A program made the translations under genes and the position numbers. Shown piece by piece: positions 53,624-64,000 of a stretch of 64,000 bases of DNA; the stretch's first letter is position 1, and every line of letters begins with the position of its first letter. Source of the stretch: Undaria pinnatifida (Eukaryota; Sar; Phaeophyceae; Laminariales; Alariaceae); assembly GCA_012845835.1 (NCBI GenBank), contig JABAKD010000026.1:9038558-9102557 (forward strand). The letters are read 5' to 3'. The notes beneath the pieces are model-generated. The model made no database searches. It saw nothing but the letters and a program-made list of their open reading frames with translations, and was not told the DNA's origin.

Positions 53624-53900
53624 ACCATCTTCAGTTTTCGTTCAGTATGCATATCGCGAGTATCGAATCCGTTTTTTTCCTCGCCTGTTGTTGTTTTTGC
53701 TGCAAAACAAACTGTAAATCGATCTTCTGCGGCTTTTTATTTGCACAGGTTACACGCGGGCCGGCCCGTGTCTCGGCCAGTAAATGTGGGTTGGTTGCCT
53801 CGCATGGGCAGGGTGGACGTCAAAGTCGTCATAGTAGTACTTACCGCACATAACATACGATGAGCCGCGGCCTGGGCCGGCCCGCAAAAGCGCGTGGGCC
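53624..53900 (+). repeat. GGCCGGCCC-rich satellite, left of element II
   Basis: From about 53796 the unit GCATGGGCAGGGTGGACGTC ... GAGCCGCGGCCTGGGCCGGC is the same as the one right of the retroelement at 59795-59920. Confidence 0.6.
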
Positions 53901-53905
53901 ATCTC

Positions 53906-54340
53906 TGTTAAATGTAGCTTATATCAATAAATAGTGTGGTACTCGGGATATTACGGGATGTACGGTAGCCCAGTAATAATATTTGGAAAGTCTGTTGGCT
54001 AAAGCGAACGGGACATTGCGGGGTATCTGCCATAGTGAGAATGGTTACATTGTGGCCAGTTGATGGTCAGTGTATTTGTGGTTTGGGGAGGTACGGGGGA
54101 TCATGGTTCGTGGGCGAGCGTGGTGGGGAGCAGCGTTTGCCCCCCTCCATCTCACTCTTCCCTACACCCACCTCTCCCCGTGTTCTCTTCGTTTTCGCTT
54201 GGGTACTGCTGCGATACTCAAGACATAAACACCATCGTCTTTTATCTCGGGCATACTGCAGAGGGCAGTACTTTGTCTAAGCACACAGCTCGGGGCTGTT
54301 GTTGCTACTCCATCTCCTGAACATCTCTGTCATTGAATAC
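53906..54340 (+). repeat. 5' LTR of element II
   Basis: Starts TGTTAAATGTAGCT and ends near CATTGAATAC. Compared with the 3' LTR it lacks two bases around position 35 of the LTR. No clear tRNA-complementary primer site follows. Confidence 0.9.
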
Positions 54341-54379
54341 GTTAACGAAAAGTTCGAACTTGACGGTGGTTGATCTGAG

Positions 54380-55749
54380 ATGGGGGACCACGAGACCATA
54401 GAAGATTTGAAGGAGCAGCTAGCTTCGCAGGCGAGGCTCTTCGAGGAAAGGCTGTCGGCAATCGAGAAGTGTCGGGAGAACACTGGCGGACTGCAGGCGG
54501 CACCCACCGGTGGAGACCTGCCCTCATCAGGTGTAGATATTTCAGCGGGTAGCAGTCTATCCATTGGACCTAGGGAGACCAAGTAGCATCAAATCGGCTG
54601 TTCCCAAAATTTAACGGTAGTGGTGTGGAATACCCTCTGTGGAAGCGACGTTTTGAAGGCTATGCAATCACTAGCGGTTGCATGCAAGCCTTTACGACTG
54701 TGACTGATATGATGGTAGGTGATCCATCTGTGACGTCCCGTTTTTTGCTAGACCAAGCATTTACTGAAATTAGCGTGAAGAGGTCCTGATTAGGTTGGAC
54801 TTGCATAACGGAAAGTATTACCGGCCGCGAGTTGTTGAGCAGGGTGTTCGACACTAATTCTCCTAGTGTAGTTTGGCGTATGCTCAATGGCTGGTTCTTG
54901 CCGAAAACACTGGCTGAGAAGTCTAAGTGGAAACGACAGTTCAACGATACGGTCATGGAGAAGGAGGAAGAACCGATGAGATTTTTCGCGCGTTTAGACA
55001 AGATTGTCGGCGTTTTGGGATCCCTGGGAGTGCACCTACCTACAGAGGATGTGAACCTCAAAACCGTAGACGTTCTCACTGACGACTACGAGCTCGAGCA
55101 GCGTGCCATATTGTACAGAGATAACATCACCCGGGCCGAGATAGAGGCTATAGTCAGGCAAAGACACACAATCATGTCAAGAGGTGCGAGCACCAAAGTT
55201 CGAAATGTAGGACAAGCCCTAATTGAGAACAAGCCTGGCCGCCGAAATTATAAGCAGGAAGGTAGTGGAAAGGGTTGCCGAGCTGGTAAGGGTGTTTCCG
55301 ATGATGTTGTAGCCAAGAACGACAACAGCAGCAGTACGAAGGTCGGGAAGTACGACGACATGCGAAACAAGTGTCACCGATGCTTGGAGCCAGGCCATCG
55401 GCGGTTCAACTGCACCGCGCACGTCATCCCTGCCACGAAGAAGCCGCAAAACGGCTCTGGTGAGATTATAGGATTTTTGGCGATTGGTGTGCTTGGTGAG
55501 AGATATGCGGTAGGAGAGCGCGAGCAGGGTACAGACGGCACAGAGAAATGGATAGCTGATAGTGGTGCGACCTTTCACATGACTAGATCAGCTGACTTAC
55601 TGCGTGACGTCCAGCCTTCCGAGGACAAGGTTAAGATTGGCAATGGCACCCTGGTAGATGTTGAGGGTTACGGGTCGCTGACTGTAGTTTTCCCGAACAA
55701 GGCAGAAGGTGTCACTGTAAGGCTAGATAAAAGTGGCATACGTACCTAG
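54380..55749 (+). pseudogene. Element II gag and protease
   Basis: Start MGDHETIEDLKEQLASQARL (54380). The frame changes near 54586, continuing LFPKFNGSGVEYPLWKRRFE. A stop is at 54787. The gag core resumes at about 54820 (ELLSRVFDTNSPSVVWRMLN). Zinc knuckle CHRCLEPGHRRFNC is at about 55372-55413 and the protease WIADSGATFHMT at about 55548-55583. The frame then shifts again near 55735, where YVPSLAFSIFSS continues in another frame. Confidence 0.85.
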
Positions 55750-57559
55750 CTTGGCTTTCAGCATTTTTTCTTCAAAGACTGCGCACACACGAGGAGTAGG
55801 TTTTGCAACTGACGATAAGGATCTGAGCGTGACCCTAGCGGATGGGCGTCTTTAGTTTTGGAGTGATGGATCTGGATACTGTAATTATGGTAGAAGGATT
55901 GATCGTGATGACGACTACATCCCCTCCCCCCTGTTGGTTCCCGAACCCATCGAGAACGTCGTAAAGCCTGCCCACCCCGCGTCCTTGGAGTTTCCTATTA
56001 AAGCCCCCGGTAGTGCTAACTCGTGTGAAACTGAATGGCTCAGTAGTTTGACCTTCTTGCAAGAGAACCCCATGAAACCTGCCCATACTATTCCCCTGGC
56101 GTGCCATGTGATAGGCCCCGGCAGCGCTAACTTGCGTGATACTACTGTAGGCATCAACGTGTTCCACTGCGTACACGGCCATGCAAACGAATTTTTGTTG
56201 AGAGAGATTGCAAAATCTTTAGGTGTAGAGCTACTCGGTAGGTTAAGACCGTGCACTGGGTGTTTCATGGCCAAGGGGTATCGTAAGACGATCGCAAACA
56301 ATACGAAATTATTACGCGCCACAAAGAAGCTAGGAAGAGTTTTCGTGGATCTCAGTGGCCCTAAGGGTATGCCTTCGTTGCTTGGTAAGAAATACGTTAT
56401 GGTAGTGAAGGACGACTTTACCCGGTACGCAAGGGTATGCTTTCTCGAGCGTAAGTCCGATGCTGCTGACGCCTTCAGGAAGTTTTTGGCTGACGTGCGT
56501 GGGGATGGTGTGCCGTCGGAAGTAGAGAGAGTAAGGTCTGACAACGGAGGAGAGTTCCTTGGGGAGGAGTTCGAGGACGTGTGCAGGCAGTATTGCGTAA
56601 GACAGGAATTCACCAACGCAAAGAGTCCGGAGCTAAACGGCGATGCCGAGAGAGCTCTAGGTATCATCCAGAACGCGGCACTTGCCGCGCGCATCCAAGC
56701 CCCCATCCTCTTCCCTCGCGTCGAATTGCCACTGTCGGAGACCCTCTGGGCTGAGGCAGTACACTGGGCGTGCGAAGCCTTGAACCGCACCGCGACCACG
56801 TCCAACCCGGGCAGCAAGTTGCCGTACGAGATGTGGCATGGTAAGGCAACACCCGCATCACCGCGCCCGTTTCTTCGTCCGGGATATTGCCGCTGGAACC
56901 GTCCGTCGAAGTCGTTCCCCAGGTGCGAGAGTAGCTTCTACCTCGGGCCGGGCATCGACCACCCTTGTGACTCATTGCGGATGCTGACGCGGGCGAACAA
57001 GGTGGTGGAAACATGGGACGTCACCTGGGAGGCACCACCGGTCACGGAGGTGCCGCGGGTGCAACTGCAGCAACTGGCATCGCCGGAGCTGGCAGGGGCG
57101 CCGCAGCTGGGAGGGACGTCAGAAAAGGGAGGGGCATCGGAGCTGGGAGAAATGGCAGAGCAGGGAGGGCAAGATGATTTCGATTCTGGCCCAGCGACTC
57201 GATTGCCGATGCTGGGGAGAGGAATCTCCCATCAATCTCGAGTGGCTTCTCCGGCGGGGAGTGTAGGCAATGGTGGTCAAGGTGAGCGGGGTTCTGTTGA
57301 CGGTGTTAATATGCCGGCCCCCGACGCTACCACTGCCCCGTCAGGTGATTATTCGTCGTCGGTAAGCAGTGAATCGTCTGTCGACGGAGAAACCCGAGCG
57401 AGGCGTCATCATCGTACGAGAACGGTCCGGTTACTACGATGGCGCGGACTGCGGCGCGCCAACTTGAATCGCACCTGGTTGGACCTGGAGATGGAGAGCA
57501 GCTGGGACGGACTAGAGCGCAGACGCGAGCGCTCAATAAAGATGCAGCAAGCCTCGTGA
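55733..57559 (+). pseudogene. Element II integrase region
   Basis: After a stop at 55853-55855 the frame runs from about 55934 to 57559. The zinc-binding part reads HCVHGH ... CTGC. The catalytic triad is seen as VDLSGP, SDNGGEF and the glutamate in NGDAERALGII. The C-terminal part is Gly/Glu-rich linker. The frame changes between 57440 and 57559. Confidence 0.85.
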
Positions 57560-58705
57560 ATGTGTTTGGGCCCGATGAAGGGGGCAAACTAACCCATGAG
57601 CTACTGGCGGTACAGGAGGTTACCCGTAAGCCGGGCGAGTTGCCTGAATGTCTCGTCCGGGAAGCGGGGCCGGAGCCTGTTTCGTACCCTGCGGCGTGCT
57701 CATCGGAGTACTCCGACGTGTGGATGGAGGTGATGTCGAAGAAATTCGACGGGCTCGTGGCGGCCGGAACCTTTGCGGAAGTGACTGAAATTCCTGGGGG
57801 ATGCGATATCGTAGATGCCAAGTGGCTGTACAAGTGGAAGGGTGATTCGCATGGTATGGTTGATAGGGCCAAGGCTCGTATGGTAGCTATGGGGTACCGC
57901 CAGGTAGAGGGGGTAGGTTACTTCGAAACGTTTGCCCATACGGCCTCCGCAACTTTTAACAGGCTGGTAGCGGCCATGGCATGTAAGCGAGACTGGGACC
58001 CGAGGCACTTAGATGTAGACCAGGCATTCATTCAGTCGGAGTTGGACACCGATATCTACTTTCGTCTTTCCCCCCGGTTGTGGATCAGTATCTGACAAGG
58101 TAGTTCTCCTCAACAAGGCCCTTTATGGCCTGAAGCAGAGTGGTTGAGCGTGGTATCAGCTGTTGTCGCCAACTCTGGTGGAGTGTGGTTTCGAGCAATG
58201 CTTGGTAGATCCCTGTGTATTTCGTCTGATGGTTACTGGTGCCGTTGTGGCGATGTTGGTCTTCCATGTGGACGACATCAAGATTGAAGCTACTGAGAAG
58301 GTGACTGAGGTGGTATTTAGTGCCCTCAATCAGAGATTTCCCACCAAACATCTCGGGGAGGTAGATTGGTACATGAGCAGTGAGTGCAAGAGGGATCGGG
58401 AGAAAGGTACTATGGAGATTTCTCAGACTCAGTTGATTCAGAACGTACTGAATCGCTTTGGTGTTTAGAAATCCAGCCCCATCCCCGCAACCCCTTGCTT
58501 GGACCTCAGGCACGTGAGCGAGGAGGAGACCGTAGTGGATGTCTTGTTCCGCGAGATCGTGGGGAGCCTGATGTGGATCGCGAACCAGACGAGGCCCGAT
58601 ATCGCGAATGCAGTTTGGGCAGTCGCCCGGTTTTCTCATGATTCCAAGCCGATTCACTACAAGGCGGCACAGAAGATACTCGAGTATCTGAATGCCGCGT
58701 CGGAT
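57439..58705 (+). pseudogene. Element II reverse transcriptase region
   Basis: IVDAKWLYKWKGDSHGMVDR and HLDVDQAFIQSELDTDIYFR are copia RT landmarks. The frame changes near 58085 and continues LLNKALYGLKQSG, a stop at 58146, then the active-site region VFHVDDIKIEA, where HVDD replaces the usual YVDD. A stop at 58466 is followed by ETVVDVLFREIVGSLMWIAN and ANAVWAVARF. Confidence 0.85.
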
Positions 58706-58734
58706 TAGCCTTAACTTTCAGGAGGGATAGTGAC

Positions 58735-59243
58735 TTGGAGTCGGTGCAGATGGAGTTTGATTTAGAGACGTACGCAGACGCGGACTACGCCCACAAGGCG
58801 GAGGACAGGTGTTCCGTTTTTGGTGTAGCTGTATGCTGCGGGGGCACGCTAGTGTCTCGGTTCTCTAGGACACAGAAGCGTGTCACCCTATCTACCACTG
58901 AGGCAGAGTACGTAGCAATGGCAAATGGGGTCAAGGAGGCCTTATATGTGAGGGTTATACTGGCATTTCTGATGCCCAGTCTGGAGTCGATGAGCATCAG
59001 CGTGTACGAAGACAACAAGGAGGCGATAGACTTAGATAAAACCCCTTGAGCTCGTCCAACAGTAATCTCATTGACGTACGGTACCATTTTCTCAGAGAGC
59101 TGGCTGCCAGTGGTGACATCTCAGTGCAGCATCTTCGAACGGAAGATCAGCATGCGGATATCCTGAAGAAAACTATTGGTAGGGAGAGGTTCGAAAGACA
59201 CCGCGATTTCCTTGGGATTCAATATTTTCCCTGGTCTTTCTAG
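58735..59243 (+). pseudogene. Element II RNase H region
   Basis: YADADYAHKAEDRCSVFG, then VTLSTTEAEYVAMANGVKEA, EDNKEAIDLDKTP with a stop at 59047, and after a frame change DVRYHFLRELAASGDISVQH and HADILKKTIGRERF. The catalytic D and E positions are present. Confidence 0.85.
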
Positions 59244-59344
59244 TGGATTCCGTTATTGGAGGTAGGCTTTAATGGTAGGCGGTTCGGTCTACGTTTTCCC
59301 GATACCCACCGTGTCAACGCCTAGTCTTGTTAGTTGATACACCT

Positions 59345-59352
59345 AGAGAGGG
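59345..59352 (+). other. Polypurine tract of element II
   Basis: AGAGAGGG immediately precedes the TG of the 3' LTR, as expected for a plus-strand primer site. Confidence 0.7.
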
Positions 59353-59789
59353 TGTCAAATGTAGCTTCTATCAACAAATATAGTGTGGTACTCGGGGTAT
59401 TACGAGATGTACGGTAGCCCAGTAATAATATGTGGAAAGCCTGTTGGCTATAGCGAACGGGACATTGCGGGGTATCCGCCATAGTGAGAATTGTTACATT
59501 GTGGCCAGTTGATGGGCAGTGTATTTGTGGTTTGGGGAGGTACGAGGGATTATGGCTCGTGGGCGAGCGTGGTGGGGAGCAGCTTGTGCCCCCCTCCATC
59601 TCACTCTTCTCTACACCCACCTCTCCCCGTGTTCTCTCCGTTTTCGCTTGGGTACTGTTGAGATATTCAAGACATAAACACCATCGTCGTTTATCTCAGG
59701 CATACTGCAGAGGGCAGTACTTTGTCTAAGCACACAACTCGGGGCTGTTGTTGCTACTCCGTCTCCTGAACATCTTTGCCATTGAATAA
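59353..59789 (+). repeat. 3' LTR of element II
   Basis: Starts TGTCAAATGTAGCT, ends CATTGAATAA, followed by ATCTC. Confidence 0.9.
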
Positions 59790-59794
59790 ATCTC

Positions 59795-60115
59795 ATGGGC
59801 AGGGTGGACTTCGTCATCGCACATATTATAGCAGCAAGAGTACACCACATTTCATGGACCGCGGCCCGGGTCGGCCTGTGAAAACTCGTGGGCCACCTCA
59901 GGGGCTCGGCAGAGCGGCCCATATAAAGCGCACATCTCATGGGCCGCGGCCCGGCCCGGCCCATCAAATTTTGAGTCGATGGGCCGCGGCCCGACCCGGC
60001 CCGGCCCATCATATTTTCAAAAATTCTCGACCCGGCCCGGCCCGGTCCATGAAATTTTTCGGATCGGCCCGGCCCGGCCCGGCCCGGCCCGCACTTTCGG
60101 CCCATTACATGCCCT
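59795..60115 (+). repeat. GGCCCGG-rich satellite, right of element II
   Basis: Repeated ATGGGCCGCGGCCCGGCCCG-type units with CCCAT spacers, becoming pure CGGCCCGGCC near 60065-60090. It forms strong self-complementary structures. The 164-codon minus frame over it is a repeat artefact. Confidence 0.85.
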
Positions 60116-61089
60116 GGTTGTTTTAGGGTGATAATGTCTGCCCTGCATCTAGGCAGTGATCGTTAGGATAGATGGATAAAGACACCGGATCCCAGGAGGA
60201 GAACGCCTCCTAACACCGGTAACCCTGCACCCCCTTTGAGAACTCTTTGGCATTATGATAGTGTTGTCCTGGACACTTGTCCGTCGGGAGGAGAACCCCC
60301 CGGAGATCCCTGTTCCGAAGTCGGTGGGATTCAATCAACGAACTCGAAAACAATATCTCGTTACTGTAGTTGCACGCCACTATCCACTCTTAGACCTACT
60401 ATTATGGGAAATAGTTTGAGCGACAGTTTATCTCTTTAACAGGCGTCTCCGACGCCAAAAATAATAATAGCCAATTGTGGGACCAAAAATCATTGTTAAT
60501 TCTGGGTTCAGAAATAATCGAGGCCAGAAATCAGCGGATTAAATATTTGGTGATTTCTGAGAAACAGCTCTTCCATCCTCTCAGAACTGGGATTACTTGA
60601 CTTTTGGATACTACCCCGTACCGAGTATCACATGTCACCACTGCCTGCTCTGTGCCTGGTACGATACCTGTCTGCTGTAAACGTCACCCATCACCCACAA
60701 CAAATAATCAAAAACGCACCTACTACAGCACACCGCGCTTGTTGTGCGCGAGACAGATCTTCGTCCTCACACAAACGCGACAGCAGCAGCACCACCACCA
60801 AAACCGCCACAGCAGCACCACACAAACACCACAGCAGCAGCGCAGCAGCAGAGACAGCAGCAGAGGCGGTGGTGACGTAACGTTGCCGGCGACAGTGCAC
60901 GTGCCAGATTTTCAAAAATAAAGGCAAACGGGAAAACAAGACCTACCAATTCAAAATATAACCACTTTCCAAAGATCAGAAGCCATAATAGACGCCCTTT
61001 ATTTCTCATGCAGTTATTTCTGGAGCCTCAAAACTACAAAAATATCCGCTAGAAATAATCGTTCAAACATTTCCCATTATAGTAGGTCT
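60116..61089 (+). other. SINE body fragment, then unannotated sequence
   Basis: 60250-60352 is the body of SINE family CS (CATTATGATAGTGTTGTCCT, CCCCGGAGATCCCTGTT, AACGAACTCGAAAACA) without a head. 60360-61089 has CAGCAG/ACCACCACC runs near 60780-60860 and no supported gene. Confidence 0.5.
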
Positions 61090-61094
61090 TAGGC

Positions 61095-61315
61095 AATTTG
61101 TGGTCTAGTGGATAGTGCTATAAAACTAAAACAACAGATGGGTCGTGAGTTTGAACATTAACGAGCTCATCTTTGACCTTTCGAGTGTGCGTGTCGGAAA
61201 CACATAGGATTGTTATTACGGTGTATTTCTAGTCATAAACTAGTACGTGGCGAGGGGAGAGCCCCGGAGACCCATGTTACGGATTCGGATTCCATTAACG
61301 GACTCGAAAACACAT
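61095..61315 (+). mobile_element. tRNA-derived SINE family CS, copy 4
   Basis: Head GTGGTCTAGTGGATAGTGCT with a degenerate B box, body GGCGAGGGGAGAGCCCCGGA and ACGGACTCGAAAACACAT. Confidence 0.75.
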
Positions 61316-61359
61316 ATTTTGTTAGTTAAATTACACCATTCAGTAGACCACTAAATCAC

Positions 61360-61560
61360 TGACTTTTATGGTCTAGTGGATGGTGCTCAATAATTGACGC
61401 AGGGGTCTAGTTGATAGTGCTATATAATTGTCATGCGTGAGTCTTCTGTTCGAATCCCAACGTCGCTTTTGTCTTATTCGAGGCGTTCGCGCCGGAAACA
61501 TTATGAGCAGTTATGATAGTGTACTCCCGGACTCTAGTCCGTGGTGTTAAGATACGGCCT
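61360..61560 (+). mobile_element. tRNA-derived SINE family CS, copy 5
   Basis: Head TGGTCTAGTGGATGGTGC followed by a second head GGGTCTAGTTGATAGTGCTA with a B box CTGTTCGAATCCCAACG. The body begins GGCGTTCGCGCCGGAAACAT and is truncated. Confidence 0.7.
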
Positions 61561-61649
61561 CGAAAGGCCTGTAATTATCCGTATTGAGATAATTTGGATG
61601 GGTTTCGTATGATAAGGTTGGCGTTTTATATTCGGGATAGTCAGAAAAT

Positions 61650-61815
61650 AGATCGGAGGCACGCGCCTCCGATCTCAGACGTCGTCCGGGGCTCTGGTGG
61701 AATCGAATAAAGCTACGTCTCTGCGAAGGAAAACAAAGTGAGTATTCTCCGAGGACCTGCTCAATTGGCAGACCTGCAGGGGATACCCTGTGTCCCCGCC
61801 CAATACTCTTACAAT
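61650..61815 (-). mobile_element. Dispersed palindrome-ended element, copy 2
   Basis: Reverse-complement relative of 3634-3798. The terminal hairpin is at 61650-61675 with centre ACGC. Confidence 0.6.
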
Positions 61816-62089
61816 TTGGTGTCGTCGTTGGCTTGGCTTGCTATTGTGGCAGCGTTCCTCCTATCTCTCCGATAGTTGTTTTCGTAGCAATTTTGCTTTT
61901 GGTTTCCATCGAGCCCACAACCCCTGTTCCTTCACGGTAGGCTTCTCAATGGTAGGAGCGCTTTTCCTCCTCCAACGGCGACCACAACAGCTGTGAGATG
62001 GCAGGGGCCCCTCCTGTTGGTCGCCGGGCATGTACCACACGGACCACATCTTGCAACCGCGTGCGGACGACACTGCACTTCGGAGCACA

Positions 62090-62285
62090 ATCCTCGTCTC
62101 GGCTTTTGGTCGCATCAGTTTCCCGCCAGCTGTGTCACGTGGACCACTCCGCAGCGGAACTGCCCAAACCCTATCCATCAGGAGCGCAGTCCTCATCTCG
62201 GCTTTTGGTCGCATCAGTTCCCCGCTAGCTGGTCACATAGACCACTGCACAGCGGAACTGCCCAAGCCCCACCCATCAGACTTGT
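62090..62285 (+). repeat. Tandem repeat of about 98 bp, two units
   Basis: CTCGGCTTTTGGTCGCATCA ... GCAGCGGAACTGCCCAA is present twice (about 62092-62190 and 62191-62285). The open frames at 61993-62472 are built on this. Confidence 0.85.
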
Positions 62286-62289
62286 TCGC

Positions 62290-63185
62290 TCCGCGCTCAG
62301 CCAACATGTTGCACTGCACATCTCCGCGAGCTACCAGCATACGCCCCGAGATCGCCCGTCGACCTGTACCTTTTTTTGCGCTTCGGGGCTGAGGCATAGG
62401 CACGACGCGCCACGGACAATCATACTGGAATCAACCCTTCGAGGGACCAGTGACGGAGACTTCGCTTGCTGAGAGAGCCCATCGGCCTGCATACACCTTT
62501 GCTGACGGAGCCAGACTGGCCTTCGCGGGATCCATTGGACTACGGACACCGTGGTCTAGGAGCTCATGTCGGGGCTCCTTCCTTGTGGTCCTCCTTGGGA
62601 AGGAACACGCGGTGCTCGCGGAATGTTTGGGCTTTCTCGTTTGGCGATTTTTTTCAGTACACGCGTTATCGTATGGGTTTCGGTATATACGCCGATCTGT
62701 CTTGCGCGTCGGACAATTTGTGCTCCGTTTCTGCTGAAAATATAATAGTACAGCTACTAATATGACGCAACCCGGACCCCACCCCAATCTTTCGCGATCA
62801 ACAGCATTCCACTGCGTTACGTATCCTCAACCACCATCATGTTAGCAGCGCTACCAACTACAGTGCAGCATAATGGGCTCGCTGTCAATACATGCAATAT
62901 ACCGCCGGTTTTTTTCTGCTTTAGAAGTCACTGTACAACAGCCGAGCCGCCTACTTTGCTCCTGCCCATTCACCACATAGCTCGACCCTTCAATGCCTCA
63001 GCGTCCACAGTTACAGCACTGCAGCTCTGACACCCTCCGCTGCTGTGCGAGTGCTCCTTGCAAGTTCGATTGGAGAGGTTTTTCGTCTTGGCCCTCGCGC
63101 GACTAGAACTTGAATCTAGTGAACACTAAACTCTGTGCTGGCTTTGTTTTGAGTAAGGCTGTCGGCGTGTGCGATACCCTATATA
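62290..63185. other. No supported gene
   Basis: Open frames on both strands, none with recognisable motifs. Possibly continuous with the repeat-rich end. Confidence 0.3.
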
Positions 63186-63189
63186 CAAC

Positions 63190-64000
63190 CATTCATGGGT
63201 ACGCGGGGGCTAATACCACTTTCTGTATTGGCACAGCTGCGATAGTGCGGCACACTGTACAGCTGTCGACGCAACTGTCCCTCTATAGTGCGGTCGATGC
63301 GGGTACGGAATTGTTTTCAGCTGTCCAGGCGTGAGGCCGGCTTCCTACTGCTGCCGGTACATGTGCTGCCCTTCCACAATGCAGCTAGGGTCGACGCTGC
63401 ATTTTGTTTTTTGCAGCTGTCAACATGGATACTGTCCGTTGCAATGCAATTTACAGTTGGCGGAGACGCTGGGCATTATACTTTAGGCACAAACACTGCC
63501 TTTCTGCTGCTGTTAGTACATACGCTGCCCTTCACGTTGCTCCTAGGGTCTATGCTGGCATTTTTGTTTTCCTCTGCACATGTTCGGACAGCTACTGCCC
63601 GTTACAGAGCGTTTACTACAATTCGCGGAGACACTGCGCTTTACAGCCATTAATAGTGCATGTGGGGATCAGCCCGTTTGACGCGGTACTTGGGGGCAAA
63701 CAGCCTTTCTTTTCGGCTGCAGGCGTACACACCTTTTCTACAGCTGGTCTCGGTATCATACTACCCTTTTTAAGGCGGCTGGTGTCGTAGTCACCAGTGG
63801 ACACAGGAGCAATCTTGCAGTAATCAGCACTACTGTAAGCTCGACCGTCCCTCTATTGTGCGGTCGGTGGGGGAACTGCCTTGTTAGGACGCTATGCTAC
63901 TCATCTTGGTGCGGTTGGAATTGCCGTCACCTGTTACCACAGCAGCGATACTACAGCAATCAGCGCTACTGTAGGCGCGATCGTCCCCCTATAGTGCGGA
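63190..64000 (+). repeat. Diverged tandem repeat of about 155 bp running off the edge
   Basis: Blocks such as GTCCCTCTATAGTGCGGTCG recur at about 63278, 63850 and 63980, and CTGC.GTACATGTGCTGCCCTTC-type blocks at about 63350 and 63510. In one frame the copies share a pattern D-A-G...F-L-L...V-H-T-L-P-F, so the unit may once have been coding. Confidence 0.55.

Larger units (their letters stand above)
53901..59794 (+). mobile_element. Ty1/copia LTR element, near full length but decayed (element II)
   Basis: Target duplication ATCTC at 53901-53905 and 59790-59794. LTRs at 53906-54340 (435 bp) and 59353-59789 (437 bp) start TGT.AAATGTAGCTT. By eye they differ at about 28 positions. The domain order gag, zinc knuckle, protease, integrase, reverse transcriptase, RNase H is the Ty1/copia order. 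At least four frameshifts and several stops disable it. Total length is about 5.9 kb. Confidence 0.93.

Noticed and set aside
59611-60105. 164-codon minus-strand frame rich in Gly/Arg/Pro
   Set aside because: Translation of the GGCCCGG satellite and LTR end, not a gene.
61993-62472. 159-codon + strand frame
   Set aside because: Built on a 98-bp tandem repeat; no domain resemblance.

Overview
The window looks like repeat-rich, intron-rich nuclear DNA of a eukaryote. Coding sequence occurs as short exons (110-180 bases) bounded by GT...AG and separated by introns of 0.4 to 10.6 kb. The surroundings are LTR retrotransposons, tRNA-derived SINEs, MITE-like inverted-repeat elements, minisatellites and short interstitial TTAGGG-type repeats. 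There are no operons, rRNA genes, CRISPR arrays or bacterial gene packing. The TTAGGG-type motif, large repeat-filled introns and Ty1/copia elements would fit a stramenopile such as a brown alga. That placement is an inference and is not proven by the sequence.

Layout. (1) 1.2-8.4 kb, + strand: four exons of a cytochrome b561-domain membrane protein, whose 5' end lies upstream or is unresolved. (2) 8.4-20.4 kb: mostly repeats, including a roughly 300-bp tandem unit, two SINE families, a three-unit CCAAT repeat and a block that is duplicated at 46.5-49.5 kb. (3) 20.5-35.1 kb, - strand: a five-exon gene for a HAD-fold protein resembling DUF2608. Its exons join with perfect phase agreement. Its last intron is about 10.6 kb and holds a minisatellite grown from the splice donor, a Harbinger-like element, large inverted repeats and decayed ORFs. 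(4) 36.46-40.17 kb: an internally deleted Ty1/copia element with a 5-bp target duplication; a 269-bp MITE sits inside its 5' LTR. (5) 40.2-53 kb: repeats, including a 690-bp tandem duplication, a SINE with an empty paralogous site, and weak exon-like stretches. (6) 53.1-53.6 kb: a candidate + strand gene. (7) 53.9-59.8 kb: a nearly full-length but frameshifted Ty1/copia element in a GGCCCGG-rich satellite. (8) 59.8-64 kb: SINE bodies and tandem repeats running off the right edge.

The two real genes were recovered by joining short open stretches whose peptides, splice sites and codon phases agree across introns. They are a transmembrane haem-b redox protein and a HAD-like hydrolase-family protein; nothing links them functionally. 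Everything else is mobile or repetitive DNA. Nested insertions allow several exact target-site duplications to be read, because an uninterrupted copy exists elsewhere in the window.

Limits: all homology statements come from recognising family patterns by eye. No searches, alignments or RNA evidence were available. Coordinates of diverged repeats are approximate to tens of bases.
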